Of a stretch of DNA of 54,427 nucleotides, positions 40,481 to 49,261 are shown in pieces. Positions within the stretch are counted from its first letter, which is position 1. Each line of letters opens with the position of its first letter. Under the pieces are notes generated by a model. That model was not told the origin of the DNA. It saw nothing but the letters and a program-made list of their open reading frames with translations, and did no database searches. Source of the stretch: Clostridia bacterium (GTDB lineage: Bacteria; Bacillota; Clostridia; Oscillospirales; CAG-272); the NCBI GenBank assembly GCA_017473865.1, contig JAFUJB010000008.1:1-54427 (forward strand), read 5' to 3'. Position numbers and translations under genes: made by a program.

Positions 40481-41872
40481 TTATTGCAGTTTTACGCGGA
40501 ACAAAAGACGTTTGAGAGCTTTTGCGTTAAAGGGAACTACGGGATAGAGGTAAGAGCGTTTCCCGTTTATCGTCTTGTTTGATGCTATAAGAATGAGCGA
40601 AAATACTACGCCTATTGCAAATCCCCATACGTTAAACAATGCCGTTAACAGCAAAAGTATTACTCGCAGGAATTTAAACGCATATCCAAGCTCATTGCTC
40701 GGCTGTGCAAAATTGGCTAGAGAAACAAACGCCATATAGAGAATTACTTCGGGAATAAACCATCCGCTTTGTACGGCATATTCGCCGAGAATCAGACCTC
40801 CGATTATACTAAGAGAATTGTTAAGCGCGTTTGGCGTGTTAAGCGATGCCAGTTTCAGTCCGTCTATCGCAAGTTCTAGTATAAAAAGCTGAATAATTAT
40901 GGGCAGTCCGCCCGTATATGATACTTTTATAAATTCCAGCCAACTCGGCAGCAGGTGCGGATTGCTTATAAGCAGATACCACAGCGGAGTCAATATTACA
41001 GTCAGTCCAAATATAAATATTCGTAACAGCCGCATATAAGTTCCCACAAGCGGAGGGTGATAGTAATCGCCCGTTTCTTGCATAAAATCAAAAATTGACG
41101 TTGGTAAAAGCATAGCTTCGGGCGAGTTATCGCAGAGTATAACGACACTGCCCTCAAGCAGCATAGCGCAAACTGCATCGGGCCGTTCGGTATAACGTAT
41201 TTTGGGGAAGGGATTGTACCATCTTTGCTTTATTAGACATTCTGCGAGGCTTTCGTGTCCCATTGACAGCCCGTAGACCTTTATACTGTTTATTTTATCG
41301 GTAATCTGCTTTACGTATTTTTTGTCCGCCTTATCTGCCATATAGGCTACGCAGACGTCGGTTTTTGTGTATTCGCCAACTGTGAAGCGCGCAAAGGTCA
41401 AGTTTGGGTTACGTATTCTTCGGCGGATTATTGCAGTATTCTTTAACAGCATTTCGACAAAGCCGTCGCGCGAGCCTCGTATAACTCTTTCGTTTTCAGG
41501 CTCGTCGACCTCTCTTGCGGGAAATGAGCGTGCGTTTATGTGTATGCCGTTTTCAAAACCCTCGATAAGCAAGACCGCTTCTCCCATAAAAATACGGTCA
41601 ATAAGCTGGGATTGGTCGCTCGTTTCTTTTACTTCTATATGAGGAATGCAGGAGCTTATAAGTTGGGTAATGTCTTTTTTGTGGGCATCTTTTTGGCTGA
41701 GCATAAATTCAATTATATGCTCAAGCAGGTCGCTTCGCACACATCCGTCAATAAAATAGAAATACGCCTGCTTACCGAATAGTGTGAGTGGGCGTTTGTT
41801 TATGTCGAAGCTCTCGTCAACGCGAAGCGTTTTATCAAACTCTTTGCATCTTTTCTCAAATTCGTTGTCCAT
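40481..41872 (-). CDS. GerA-family spore germination protein (GerAA/SpoVAF type)
   Basis: The 463-residue protein has the GerA A-subunit layout: a cytoplasmic N-terminal half (about 1-265; RSFPAREVDEPENERVIRGS, DGFVEMLLKNTAIIRRRI) and a membrane half of five or six helices, ending in a basic cytoplasmic tail. GerA A-subunits form nutrient-gated germinant receptors in the inner spore membrane. GerAB and GerAC partners are not adjacent, so either the partners are elsewhere or this is a SpoVAF-like accessory subunit; the length (460-490) fits both. Its presence says the organism is a spore former. Confidence 0.9.
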   Translation of the reverse strand: MDNEFEKRCKEFDKTLRVDESFDINKRPLTLFGKQAYFYFIDGCVRSDLLEHIIEFMLSQKDAHKKDITQLISSCIPHIEVKETSDQSQLIDRIFMGEAVLLIEGFENGIHINARSFPAREVDEPENERVIRGSRDGFVEMLLKNTAIIRRRIRNPNLTFARFTVGEYTKTDVCVAYMADKADKKYVKQITDKINSIKVYGLSMGHESLAECLIKQRWYNPFPKIRYTERPDAVCAMLLEGSVVILCDNSPEAMLLPTSIFDFMQETGDYYHPPLVGTYMRLLRIFIFGLTVILTPLWYLLISNPHLLPSWLEFIKVSYTGGLPIIIQLFILELAIDGLKLASLNTPNALNNSLSIIGGLILGEYAVQSGWFIPEVILYMAFVSLANFAQPSNELGYAFKFLRVILLLLTALFNVWGFAIGVVFSLILIASNKTINGKRSYLYPVVPFNAKALKRLLFRVKLQ

Positions 41873-41932
41873 ATTTTTCTCCGTAGGTTACAGTTTTTTA
41901 TAGTGTTTGCAAAATACGGAAAAAAATACAAA

Positions 41933-41960
41933 CAAAAAAAGCGTGGGAACTCCTACACGC
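41933..41960 (-). terminator. Second terminator of the efp operon
   Basis: On the minus strand GCGTG..CACGC with a short imperfect stem is followed by eight T. It backs up the stronger stem at 42019. Confidence 0.6.
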
Positions 41961-42011
41961 CGAAGTTTTCGCCCCGCCGCCCCACATCCTTGGCTCGCGC
42001 CAATTATTTAG

Positions 42012-42052
42012 CAAAAAAATGGCTTTATATGGATTTTACCATATAAAGCCAT
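42012..42052 (-). terminator. Main terminator of the efp operon
   Basis: ATGGCTTTATATGG/CCATATAAAGCCAT is a 14-bp perfect stem followed on the minus strand by seven T, eight bases after the stop of the zinc-ribbon gene. Confidence 0.93.
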
Positions 42053-42059
42053 TACTGAA

Positions 42060-42473
42060 TTATTCAGCGTCTTCGTCTATGATTTTGAATTCTTTGTTGC
42101 AGCTGGGGCAGAAAATCTTGTCGCCTTCATAATCTTCATCAACGCAGATTATTTCGCCGCATTCAGGACATTCAATTTCAAAATAGTCATCGTCGCAATC
42201 GCAGCAATCACATTCGTCATCGTCGCAGTCGCAGTCACATTCGTCTTCGCCGAAAAGATAGTCTTCAACGTCGCCGAGGTCTTCGTCGAGTTCTTCAGCG
42301 TAGTCGTTGAGAGTATCTACTGTTTCTTCCATTTCTTCGATTTCGAGAGCCATATCTTCGAGAATGTCGATGATCTTCTCGATAACTTTTGTTTCAGCCT
42401 TGTTTTCGTCGAGCTGAATACCTTCAAGGTAACCCTTGAGGTTTGCAATTTTTTCTGTAATTGTCATCATCAT
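42060..42473 (-). CDS. CD1247-type protein with acidic linker and zinc ribbon
   Basis: AAGGAG lies 11 bases before three consecutive ATGs (42473, 42470, 42467). The 137-residue protein has an N-terminal coiled-coil-like helix region (IANLKGYLEGIQLDENKAET), an acidic Cys/Asp-rich linker (DECDCDCDDDECDCCDCDDD) and a zinc ribbon (CPECG and CPSCN). This architecture is typical of the conserved clostridial CD1247 family, commonly found just after efp. The function is unknown; the linker might bind metal. It is the last gene of the efp operon. Confidence 0.85.
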   Translation of the reverse strand: MMMTITEKIANLKGYLEGIQLDENKAETKVIEKIIDILEDMALEIEEMEETVDTLNDYAEELDEDLGDVEDYLFGEDECDCDCDDDECDCCDCDDDYFEIECPECGEIICVDEDYEGDKIFCPSCNKEFKIIDEDAE

Positions 42474-42504
42474 AATGTTCAGTACTCCTTATTAAATATA
42501 AAAA

Positions 42505-43068
42505 TTACTGTTTTGCTCTTTCAAGATATTCGCCCGTTCTGGTGTCGATCTTGAGAACGTCGCCGATGTTGATAAAGAGCGGAACCTTGATCTGAGCGCC
42601 TGTTTCAAGTGTTGCGGGCTTGGAAGCGCCTGTTGCTGTGTCGCCCTTAAATCCGGGTTCTGTGTCTGCAACAGCAAGTTCAACGAACATAGGGGGTTCA
42701 ACGCCGAAAACGTTACCCTTGTAAGAGATGATCTTGCAGAGCATTTCTTCTTTTACGAATCTGAAGTTGTCACCGAGCTTGCTCTCTTCAAGAGGAAGCT
42801 GTTCATATGTTTCAAGATCCATGAAGTAGTAAAGTTCGCCGTCGTTGTAGAGATACTGCATATCTTTACGTTCAACGTAAGCATTTTCATATTTATCTGT
42901 AGGGCTGAAGGTTTTTTCGATTACAGCACCTGTGATAACGTTCTTAAGCTTTGTTCTTACGAAAGCTGCTCCTTTACCGGGTTTTACGTGCTGGAATTCA
43001 ACTACCTGAAAAACGTTACCGTCCATTTCAAACGTAACGCCGTTTTTGAAATCGCCTGCTACTACCAT
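42505..43068 (-). CDS. efp: Translation elongation factor P
   Basis: ATG 43068 follows CGGAGG; the longer frame to 43098 overlaps that site. The 187-residue protein has the three EF-P domains with the tip Lys in KPGKGAAF (K32), the site modified in other bacteria, and the C-terminal [23 protein letters not shown] enters the ribosomal E-site and relieves stalling at polyproline stretches. The preceding gene is the M24 aminopeptidase (94-base gap), a conserved clostridial arrangement. No dedicated modification enzyme is visible here. Confidence 0.97.
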   Translation of the reverse strand: MVVAGDFKNGVTFEMDGNVFQVVEFQHVKPGKGAAFVRTKLKNVITGAVIEKTFSPTDKYENAYVERKDMQYLYNDGELYYFMDLETYEQLPLEESKLGDNFRFVKEEMLCKIISYKGNVFGVEPPMFVELAVADTEPGFKGDTATGASKPATLETGAQIKVPLFINIGDVLKIDTRTGEYLERAKQ

Positions 43069-43162
43069 TGTGTTTGTCCTCCGTTGTTTTAAATACAAAT
43101 ATAAATATCTAACATATTGTACACTATTTTCCGTAACTTTTCAAGGGGTTTTATAATTGTTT

Positions 43163-44233
43163 TTACAATTCAATGAGATTTTTTGGCATTTTTGTTATGT
43201 TAACGGGTCCTTTTTCGCTCATATATATCATATCTTCGATTCGTACGCCGTACTTGTTTTCAAGATATATCCCCGGTTCGACCGTAACGATATGTCCGTT
43301 TTCAAGCAACTTACTCTTTGGCGCACTCGGTGAAAGGCGGGGAGATTCGTGTATCTGCAGTCCCGTGCCGTGCCCGAGTCCGTGCCCGAAGCATCCCTCG
43401 TAGCCGCTACTGTAAATATAATCTCTTGCAATTTTATCAATTTCAAAACAGTTTCTTTCGCCGTTTTCTATTGCTTCGATTGCCAATCTTTGAGCGTTAA
43501 GAACGGTATCATACACCTTCTTCATCTCGTCATCCGCTTTGCCGATTACAAATGTTCTTGTCATATCCGAATGATAGCCTTTGTAAACCGCTCCGAAGTC
43601 TATTGTCAAAAAGCCGTTTTCGAGCTTTGTGTCGCGCGGTACTCCGTGCGGCAGTGAAGAAGCCTTGCCCGACACTGCGATGGTACTGAAGGAAATGCCG
43701 TCAGCCTTGTTTTTCTTCATGAGATATTCAAGATATGCCGCAAGCTCTTTCTCGGTCATATTTCTGTCAAAATTTTCGATAAGCATACTGAGCGATTTTT
43801 CGGCAATGCGCTGAGCCTTAATTGTATATTCGGCTTCGGTATCGGTTTTGAATTCTCTTATTCTGTCAATCAAATCTCCCGCAGGGACAAGCTCTGTTTC
43901 GGCGAAAAGTTTTTTTATTTTCACATAGTCCGAGCAGGTAAGCTCGCGGTCTTCAAACATAAGCCTGTTTACGTTGTTTTCTTTAAGAAGGCTTTGTAAC
44001 GTTCCGTCGTTCAGCCCTTTGAACATTAAGACGGTAAAACCTTGTGCCGCCTGATTCTTTGCAGCCTCGATATAGCGAAAATCGGTTATAAGATATGACT
44101 TTTCTTTAGTAACGAGAACGTAGCCGTCGGAAAAGTCAAAGTCGGTTATATATAACTGATTTATTTGCGAGGTAATAAGTATACCGTCGGCTTTTTCGCC
44201 CATTCCTGCGATAAGTTTTTGCAGTTTTGTCAT
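43163..44233 (-). CDS. Xaa-Pro aminopeptidase (M24B)
   Basis: The 356-residue protein has a creatinase-like N-terminal domain (1-125) and a pita-bread metallopeptidase domain with metal ligands D in IDFGAVYKGYHSDMTRTF, H in GHGLGHGTGLQIHES and E in VEPGIYL and RIEDM. It removes the N-terminal residue ahead of proline. It begins four bases after the RluA-type gene's stop, and is followed by efp after 94 bases. The coupling with EF-P is a common clostridial synteny and both deal with proline-containing proteins. Confidence 0.94.
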   Translation of the reverse strand: MTKLQKLIAGMGEKADGILITSQINQLYITDFDFSDGYVLVTKEKSYLITDFRYIEAAKNQAAQGFTVLMFKGLNDGTLQSLLKENNVNRLMFEDRELTCSDYVKIKKLFAETELVPAGDLIDRIREFKTDTEAEYTIKAQRIAEKSLSMLIENFDRNMTEKELAAYLEYLMKKNKADGISFSTIAVSGKASSLPHGVPRDTKLENGFLTIDFGAVYKGYHSDMTRTFVIGKADDEMKKVYDTVLNAQRLAIEAIENGERNCFEIDKIARDYIYSSGYEGCFGHGLGHGTGLQIHESPRLSPSAPKSKLLENGHIVTVEPGIYLENKYGVRIEDMIYMSEKGPVNITKMPKNLIEL

Positions 44234-44237
44234 ATAA

Positions 44238-44933
44238 TTATCCTTTCAAAACGGTAGTGTTTTCTGCCGTTGAAATATCAAAAAGCTCCCAAGGAAAGCA
44301 GTTATCGGGGATTTCGCAAAAGGAAAGCGGTTTGCGGCTTACGGGGTGAAGAAAGGTGAGCGCATACGACCACAGAGCAGTTCTTTTGTCCGATATTCTG
44401 CTTCCGTATTTTCCGTCTCCGTAGAGTGCTGTCTTTCTTGAGGCAAACTGAACTCTGATCTGGTGTGTCCTGCCTGTGTGAAGCTTTACCCATACAAGAG
44501 ACAATACTCCGAGTTTTTCGTGCTCTTTGGTATCGAGCAGCCTATATTCAAGACTTGCTTCTTTTACACCTTTACGCATTTTATCGACCACGAAAGATTT
44601 GTTTTTGCTTGAATCCTTGAACAAAAGGTCTTTGTAAACACCCTCGTTTTCCGTAGGTCTGCCGCACGTTACGGCGAGATACTCTTTTTGAAAAGTCTTG
44701 TCCTGTATTGCCGCCGAAAGCTTTGAGGCAGCAACGTCGGTTTTTGCATACACCATAACACCGCCGACACCGAAGTCAAGTCGGTGGACGGGCTTATGTT
44801 CAATGCCCGTCTGCTCAAAAAGGACTTTCAGCATATCGGGAGAGCCCTTTGCGTCCTGTTGTGAAAGTAAAAGAGGCGGTTTTACGCATACTGTTATATG
44901 CTTGTCTGTATAAAGAATTTTTAAGTTTTCCAT
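44238..44933 (-). CDS. RluA-family pseudouridine synthase
   Basis: The 231-residue protein has the catalytic Asp in VHRLDFGVGGVMVYAKT (D53) and HTGRTHQIRVQFA. It lacks the N-terminal S4 domain, as RluA/RluE-like short forms do. The usual T/S of HRLDxxTSG is replaced by VGG, which is a little unusual but leaves the Asp intact. It makes a pseudouridine in rRNA or tRNA; the target is not readable. Gap to tadA upstream is 15 bases and to the aminopeptidase downstream four, so all belong to one operon. Confidence 0.9.
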   Translation of the reverse strand: MENLKILYTDKHITVCVKPPLLLSQQDAKGSPDMLKVLFEQTGIEHKPVHRLDFGVGGVMVYAKTDVAASKLSAAIQDKTFQKEYLAVTCGRPTENEGVYKDLLFKDSSKNKSFVVDKMRKGVKEASLEYRLLDTKEHEKLGVLSLVWVKLHTGRTHQIRVQFASRKTALYGDGKYGSRISDKRTALWSYALTFLHPVSRKPLSFCEIPDNCFPWELFDISTAENTTVLKG

Positions 44934-44948
44934 ATATAAGACCTTATA

Positions 44949-45410
44949 CTATTTCTTTTTTCGCAGTTCTGAAAAAAAGTCCGATAAAAGAGAAGAACAT
45001 TCGTTTTCGCAAACACCCGATATTATTTCTGGCTTGTGGTTAAGGGGCAGGTCGTTCATATTGAATACCGAGCCGAAAGCGCCCGCTTTCATATCTTTTG
45101 CACCGAATATTACTCTTTTTATACGGGCGTTTACAATTGCGCCCGCGCACATCGGGCAGGGTTCAAGGGTAACGTAGAGATCGCATTTATGAAGCCGCCA
45201 TCCGCCGAGTTTTTGGCATGCAAGGTCAATGGCTTTACATTCGGCGTGGTGAAGGGCGTTTTTACCTGTCTCGCGGGTATTGAATGCGCTTGAAACTACA
45301 TCACCCTCGCAAACGACTACAGCGCCCACAGGAACTTCGCCTATACTTGCCGCTTTTTTTGCCTCGTCAATGGCAAGCGACATAAAAAATACATCGTTTG
45401 TTTCGTTCAT
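44949..45410 (-). CDS. tadA: tRNA adenosine(34) deaminase
   Basis: ATG 45410 overlaps the CPBP stop as ATGA; an in-frame ATG at 45425 is possible but inside the CPBP gene and has no better site. The 153-residue zinc enzyme has HAE (H55, E57) and PCPMC (C85, C88). TadA deaminates A34 to inosine in tRNA-Arg(ACG), expanding wobble decoding. It is essential in most bacteria. Translation is likely coupled to the protease upstream. Confidence 0.95.
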   Translation of the reverse strand: MNETNDVFFMSLAIDEAKKAASIGEVPVGAVVVCEGDVVSSAFNTRETGKNALHHAECKAIDLACQKLGGWRLHKCDLYVTLEPCPMCAGAIVNARIKRVIFGAKDMKAGAFGSVFNMNDLPLNHKPEIISGVCENECSSLLSDFFSELRKKK

Positions 45411-46366
45411 ATTATATATATCCATTTCATCGTAAGGAATACGGTATACGCCAGATAGAGAACGACCAGTATGCGTATGCCCGACAAAGCAAGGTTAAAT
45501 TCATTTGGATGATCTTGCAGATCAGCATCATTTTTGACGTCAAAGTATTTATCTTTAATAAGCAGAGTAAACAGTACGAGTCCGAGTATCATCAAAACCC
45601 AGACTATCGCTGATGATACGTATAAATATACGTTTGTGGGAGCAAACGCCGATAACGTAAGATAAAATACGGCAAGAGCGTTGTTTAGAAAATGTATGAT
45701 CATTGAGGGCAGAACGGAACCGGTTTTGATTGCGAGCCAGCCGAAGAAAAGTCCCGCAAGAAAAGCGTGAAGAAATTGCGACGGATTGCAGTGCATTAGT
45801 GAGAAAAGAATTGCCGAAGTGAGTATTGCAAACTTTTTGCCGTAGGGGGTAAGACTGTTAAGAATAACTTTTCTGAAAAGTATCTCTTCTACAACCGCGG
45901 GAGTTATTGCCATCGACACAAACGTCAGAACAACGTCTACTGTGTTTTTCGGAGGCACAATCAAGGGTTCTCTGAAGCCTATTCCGTAATTAGAAACGAT
46001 TATCGTAATAATTGAAGTAACGTAGCTTGCAACGGTTATGAGTCCGAGTACTGTTACAGTTATTTCAAAAAACCTTTTGGGAAGACGCGGGCTGTATGTT
46101 ACAATACCGTCATTTTTGGGAACGTACTTGGAAATGAAAAGAGCGGGGAGCAAAAATATTGCCATATATACTATAATATCAGCACACGAGTAGATATATC
46201 TTAGTATGGTGCTGTCAGCAGACAACCCGAAATTGCGGCATAATAGGAAAAGTTTTGCCACAAGAGAGGGCAAAAAGCTGAAAAGTGATAGCTGCAACAA
46301 AAGACCGAGGGCAATGGCATCAACGGTTTTTTTGTATTCGTATTTTTTGGTGTCGATAAATATCAC
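45407..46366 (-). CDS. CPBP-family intramembrane metalloprotease
   Basis: The 319-residue protein has about eight membrane helices and the three CPBP motifs: EEILFRK (E160, E161), FSLMHCNPSQ (H192) and HFLNN (H225, N229). The family includes CAAX-type proteases and bacteriocin-immunity relatives; substrates here are unknown. The start is assigned as GTG 46366 because no ATG occurs until residue 68 and all family similarity begins downstream. The ribosome site is poor (GGGAG overlaps the start), so a rare start codon nearby is possible. Its stop overlaps the tadA start. Confidence 0.87.
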   Translation of the reverse strand: MIFIDTKKYEYKKTVDAIALGLLLQLSLFSFLPSLVAKLFLLCRNFGLSADSTILRYIYSCADIIVYMAIFLLPALFISKYVPKNDGIVTYSPRLPKRFFEITVTVLGLITVASYVTSIITIIVSNYGIGFREPLIVPPKNTVDVVLTFVSMAITPAVVEEILFRKVILNSLTPYGKKFAILTSAILFSLMHCNPSQFLHAFLAGLFFGWLAIKTGSVLPSMIIHFLNNALAVFYLTLSAFAPTNVYLYVSSAIVWVLMILGLVLFTLLIKDKYFDVKNDADLQDHPNEFNLALSGIRILVVLYLAYTVFLTMKWIYII

Positions 46367-46392
46367 TCCCGTCTTTTACGTTAAAATGCGCG

Positions 46393-46695
46393 TTATGCCT
46401 CGTAATCGAGAACTACTCTTGCTTCTGTGGTTGCCGCGACGATTGTTTTTACCTTTGCATGCTCGCCGTCAACAGCGTAGATGTCAAGATCTTCTTTTGT
46501 TTCAAACTCGGTGTAGAGCATCATATCGTAAGACATAGGAGTCTTTCCGAAATCGAAACCGATCTCCATTTTTTTAATCTGCGGAACAACGCCTACAAGC
46601 GCATAAAGTCTGTCCCGTACAAGTTCCATATTTTCAAGTTTTGTTCTGCCTTCTGCAGATTCTTTGAATTTCCACATAACGATATGTTTAATCAT
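46393..46695 (-). CDS. Dabb (stress-responsive A/B barrel) domain protein
   Basis: CGAGGT precedes ATG 46695. The 100-residue protein starts MIKHIVMWKFKE and has the dimeric ferredoxin-like alpha-beta barrel pattern (YDMMLYTEFETKEDLDIYAV). Dabb proteins are small, cytosolic and of mostly unknown function in bacteria. It lies 26 bases upstream of the CPBP gene and would be the first gene of the minus-strand operon that runs to 42060. The candidate promoter lies between NrdR-like boxes at 46880-46909. Confidence 0.9.
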   Translation of the reverse strand: MIKHIVMWKFKESAEGRTKLENMELVRDRLYALVGVVPQIKKMEIGFDFGKTPMSYDMMLYTEFETKEDLDIYAVDGEHAKVKTIVAATTEARVVLDYEA

Positions 46696-46875
46696 AATTT
46701 TTGACCTCGTGTATACAATTGTATTTATTATAGGGATATTATATCACACACTCCTTTCAAAATCAACAAAGCTTCAAAAAATAAATAAAACGCTATGCGG
46801 GCAATTCCCTCATACCGATGATTTACTGGATTGATAGGCGAAAATAAAATAATTAAATTTTTGTGAAAAAATTTC

Positions 46876-46923
46876 AAACTACATATTGTGGAAAGTTTTT
46901 TTTAGTCAATCAAAATATAGTGT
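46876..46923. promoter_or_regulatory. Upstream pair of NrdR-box-like sites, with a minus-strand promoter between
   Basis: Two 16-base sites resemble the NrdR box ACACWATATATWGTGT: 46876-46891 (14 of 16 against the reverse complement of the 47019 site) and 46908-46923 (13 of 16). Their spacing is 32 bases. On the minus strand TTGACT (46904-46909), 18 bases, TATGTA (46880-46885) lies inside, pointing at the Dabb gene. The rest of the 46696-47018 gap shows no gene. Confidence 0.5.
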
Positions 46924-47018
46924 TTTTTGATTTGTCAAAATGCTGTTTTTTCGCATAAATCAATGCATTTTTTCGCTTTTTGTGTAAGAGGAGTGTGGGG
47001 TAGTATATATTGCCATAA

Positions 47019-47065
47019 CCACAATATATAGTGTTGCACAAGGTACTTGACACAATATTTGGGGT
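47019..47065 (+). promoter_or_regulatory. NrdR box pair of the nrdDGR operon
   Basis: Box 1 is CCACAATATATAGTGT (47019-47034); box 2 (47050-47065) matches 13 of 16 positions. The 31-base offset is three helical turns, the spacing NrdR needs. Box 2 overlaps the promoter, so binding would repress. The repressor gene is the third gene of the same operon. Confidence 0.82.
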
Positions 47066-47075
47066 GTGATATAAT
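47047..47075 (+). promoter_or_regulatory. Consensus promoter of nrdDGR
   Basis: TTGACA (47047-47052), exactly 17 bases, TATAAT (47070-47075). A full consensus match; the spacer contains NrdR box 2. Confidence 0.92.
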
Positions 47076-47120
47076 AGCGTCAATAATAAAAAATGACCGT
47101 AAAATTTGGAGGGGAAATAT

Positions 47121-49196
47121 ATGTTCACGCATATAGTAAAAAGAGACGGAAGAGTTGAGCTCTTCGACGAAGTGAAAATTACGAAAGCCATTCGTAATGC
47201 ATTTGAGGCTTGCGAAGAAAAGCAGGAGTACAGCGCGTCGCGTCTGACGCTTGCAGTTCTTGCAAAGGCAGAAGAAAAGTACGGTGAAAACACACCCGAA
47301 GTCGAAGGCGTTCAGGACATCGTTGAGCAGGTGCTCATTGAAAACGGCTATGCGACTGTCGCAAAGGCGTATATCCTTTACCGCCAGAAGAGAAAACAAG
47401 CAAGAGAGATTGATTCTCTTATCGGCGCTACAATTGATATGTTCGGCAACTATCTTGGAGACAAAGACTGGTCGATCAAAGAAAACGCTAATATGCAGAG
47501 ATCGGTAAACGGTCTTAACAACTACGTAAGAGAAGCGTTCACAAAGAAGTACTGGCTCTACGAAGTATACCCCGAAGACGTAAGAAAGGCTCACGAAAAC
47601 GGCGATGCACACATTCACGACCTCGGCTTCTTTGGCCCTTACTGTGCAGGTTGGGACCTCAGACAGCTCCTTATGGACGGATTCGGCGGCGTTGGCGGCA
47701 AGGTTGAAAGTAAGCCTGCAGGCCACCTTCGTTCTTTCCTCGGTCAGATAGTTAACTCCACTTTCACCACACAGGGCGAGACTGCGGGAGCACAGGCTTG
47801 GAGCTCTATTGATACTTATTGTGCACCCTTCATTTATTACGACAATCTTACATACGAGCAGGTAAAACAGTGCTTGCAGGAATTTATATTCAACATCAAC
47901 GTTCCTACCCGTGTTGGCTTCCAGTGCCCCTTCTCTAACCTTACTTTTGACGTTAAGGTTCCCAACACCTTGAAGAACGAGCCTGTTATTATCCACGGCG
48001 AATACAAAGACAAAGTATACGGCGACTTCCAGGAACAGATGGATATATTCAACAAGGCATTCTGCGCGGTAATGCTTGAAGGCGATGCAAAGGGAAGAGT
48101 ATTTACGTTCCCCATTCCCACGATCAACATTACAAAAGACTTCGAGTGGAACAGCCCCGTTGTTGACGAATTTATGAAGATTACCTGCAAATACGGTATC
48201 CCCTATTTTGCAAACTATATCAATTCCGACCTTTCTCCCGAGGACGCTGTATCTATGTGCTGCCGACTCAGACTTGACAAGAGAGAGCTTCGTAAGAGAG
48301 GCGGCGGTCTGTTCGGTTCTAACCCTATGACAGGTTCGATCGGTGTTTACACCATCAATATGCCCAGAATCGGTTATCTCAGCAAGTCCAGAGAAGAGTT
48401 CTTTGAAAGACTTGAAAATATTGCAAGACTCGGTAAGACGTCTCTTGAAATCAAGCGTAAGATTATTGAAGCTCAGTCGGACAAGGGGCTTTATCCCTAT
48501 TCTACGTACTATCTCCGTAACATTAAGGCGCGTACGGGCGAATATTGGACAAACCATTTCAATACGATCGGTCTTGTCGGTATGAACGAATGCTGCCTTA
48601 ACTTCCTCGGAAAAGATATCGGCAGCGACGAGGGCAGAGAGTTCTCAATTGAAGTTATGAACTATCTCCGCGAGCTTATGATGCAGTTCCAGGAAGAAAC
48701 AGGACATTCTTACAACCTTGAAGCAACTCCCGCTGAAGGTACGACGTACCGTCTCGCAAAGCTTGACCGCGAGCAGTACCCCGATATAATTCAGGCAGGC
48801 AGCGAAGTGCCCTTCTACACCAACTCCAGCCAGCTTCCCGTTGAATATACAGACGATATTTTTGAATGTATGGAACTTCAGGACGAGCTCCAGTCGCTCT
48901 ATACAGGCGGTACTGTATATCATCTCTATATCGGCGAACGCATTGAAGATATTGAAATTGCAAAGAACCTCATCAGAAGCGTATTTGAAAAATACAAGAT
49001 GCCCTATATTTCTCTGACACCTACGTTCTCGATCTGTCCCGATCACGGATATATCGCGGGTGAACACTTTAACTGCCCCGAGTGCGGACAGGATGCTGAA
49101 GTATGGTCCCGTGTCGTTGGATATCTCCGTCCCGTACAGAATTACAACAAGGGTAAGAGAGACGAATATATGCGCAGAAAGAAGTTCGTAATCTAA
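47121..49196 (+). CDS. nrdD: Anaerobic ribonucleoside-triphosphate reductase
   Basis: TTGGAGGGG precedes ATG 47121; the open frame from TTG 47106 overlaps that site. The 691-residue class III enzyme has an N-terminal ATP-cone (about 1-95: HIVKRDGRVELFDEVKITKA), a large barrel (CAGWDLRQLLMDGFGG), the C-terminal zinc site (C639, H642, C652, C655) and the glycyl radical loop RVVGYLRP (Gly667). It makes all four dNTP precursors without oxygen, using formate in most relatives. NrdG activates it. Codon use is biased to high expression. NrdR boxes overlap its promoter. Confidence 0.97.
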   Translation: MFTHIVKRDGRVELFDEVKITKAIRNAFEACEEKQEYSASRLTLAVLAKAEEKYGENTPEVEGVQDIVEQVLIENGYATVAKAYILYRQKRKQAREIDSLIGATIDMFGNYLGDKDWSIKENANMQRSVNGLNNYVREAFTKKYWLYEVYPEDVRKAHENGDAHIHDLGFFGPYCAGWDLRQLLMDGFGGVGGKVESKPAGHLRSFLGQIVNSTFTTQGETAGAQAWSSIDTYCAPFIYYDNLTYEQVKQCLQEFIFNINVPTRVGFQCPFSNLTFDVKVPNTLKNEPVIIHGEYKDKVYGDFQEQMDIFNKAFCAVMLEGDAKGRVFTFPIPTINITKDFEWNSPVVDEFMKITCKYGIPYFANYINSDLSPEDAVSMCCRLRLDKRELRKRGGGLFGSNPMTGSIGVYTINMPRIGYLSKSREEFFERLENIARLGKTSLEIKRKIIEAQSDKGLYPYSTYYLRNIKARTGEYWTNHFNTIGLVGMNECCLNFLGKDIGSDEGREFSIEVMNYLRELMMQFQEETGHSYNLEATPAEGTTYRLAKLDREQYPDIIQAGSEVPFYTNSSQLPVEYTDDIFECMELQDELQSLYTGGTVYHLYIGERIEDIEIAKNLIRSVFEKYKMPYISLTPTFSICPDHGYIAGEHFNCPECGQDAEVWSRVVGYLRPVQNYNKGKRDEYMRRKKFVI

Positions 49197-49205
49197 CGAA
49201 AAACA

Positions 49206-49239
49206 AATATCCGGGCGTTTTTGTAAGCGCTCGGATATT
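49206..49239 (+). other. Hairpin between nrdD and nrdG
   Basis: AATATCCGGGCG/GCGCTCGGATATT arms (one G-T pair) enclose TTTTTGTAA. There is no T tract after it, so it is unlikely to terminate; it may protect nrdD mRNA or set the nrdD:nrdG ratio (inference). Confidence 0.55.
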
Positions 49240-49261
49240 GTGATATATGAAAGAGATAATT

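Noticed and set aside
46935-48557. 540-codon open frame antisense to nrdD
   Set aside because: It lies opposite a high-expression gene with strong codon bias, which depletes antisense stops; the composition is Cys/Phe/Asn-rich and no motif appears.
49206-49239. Terminator between nrdD and nrdG
   Set aside because: The stem is imperfect and has no T tract, and nrdG and nrdR must be transcribed through it.
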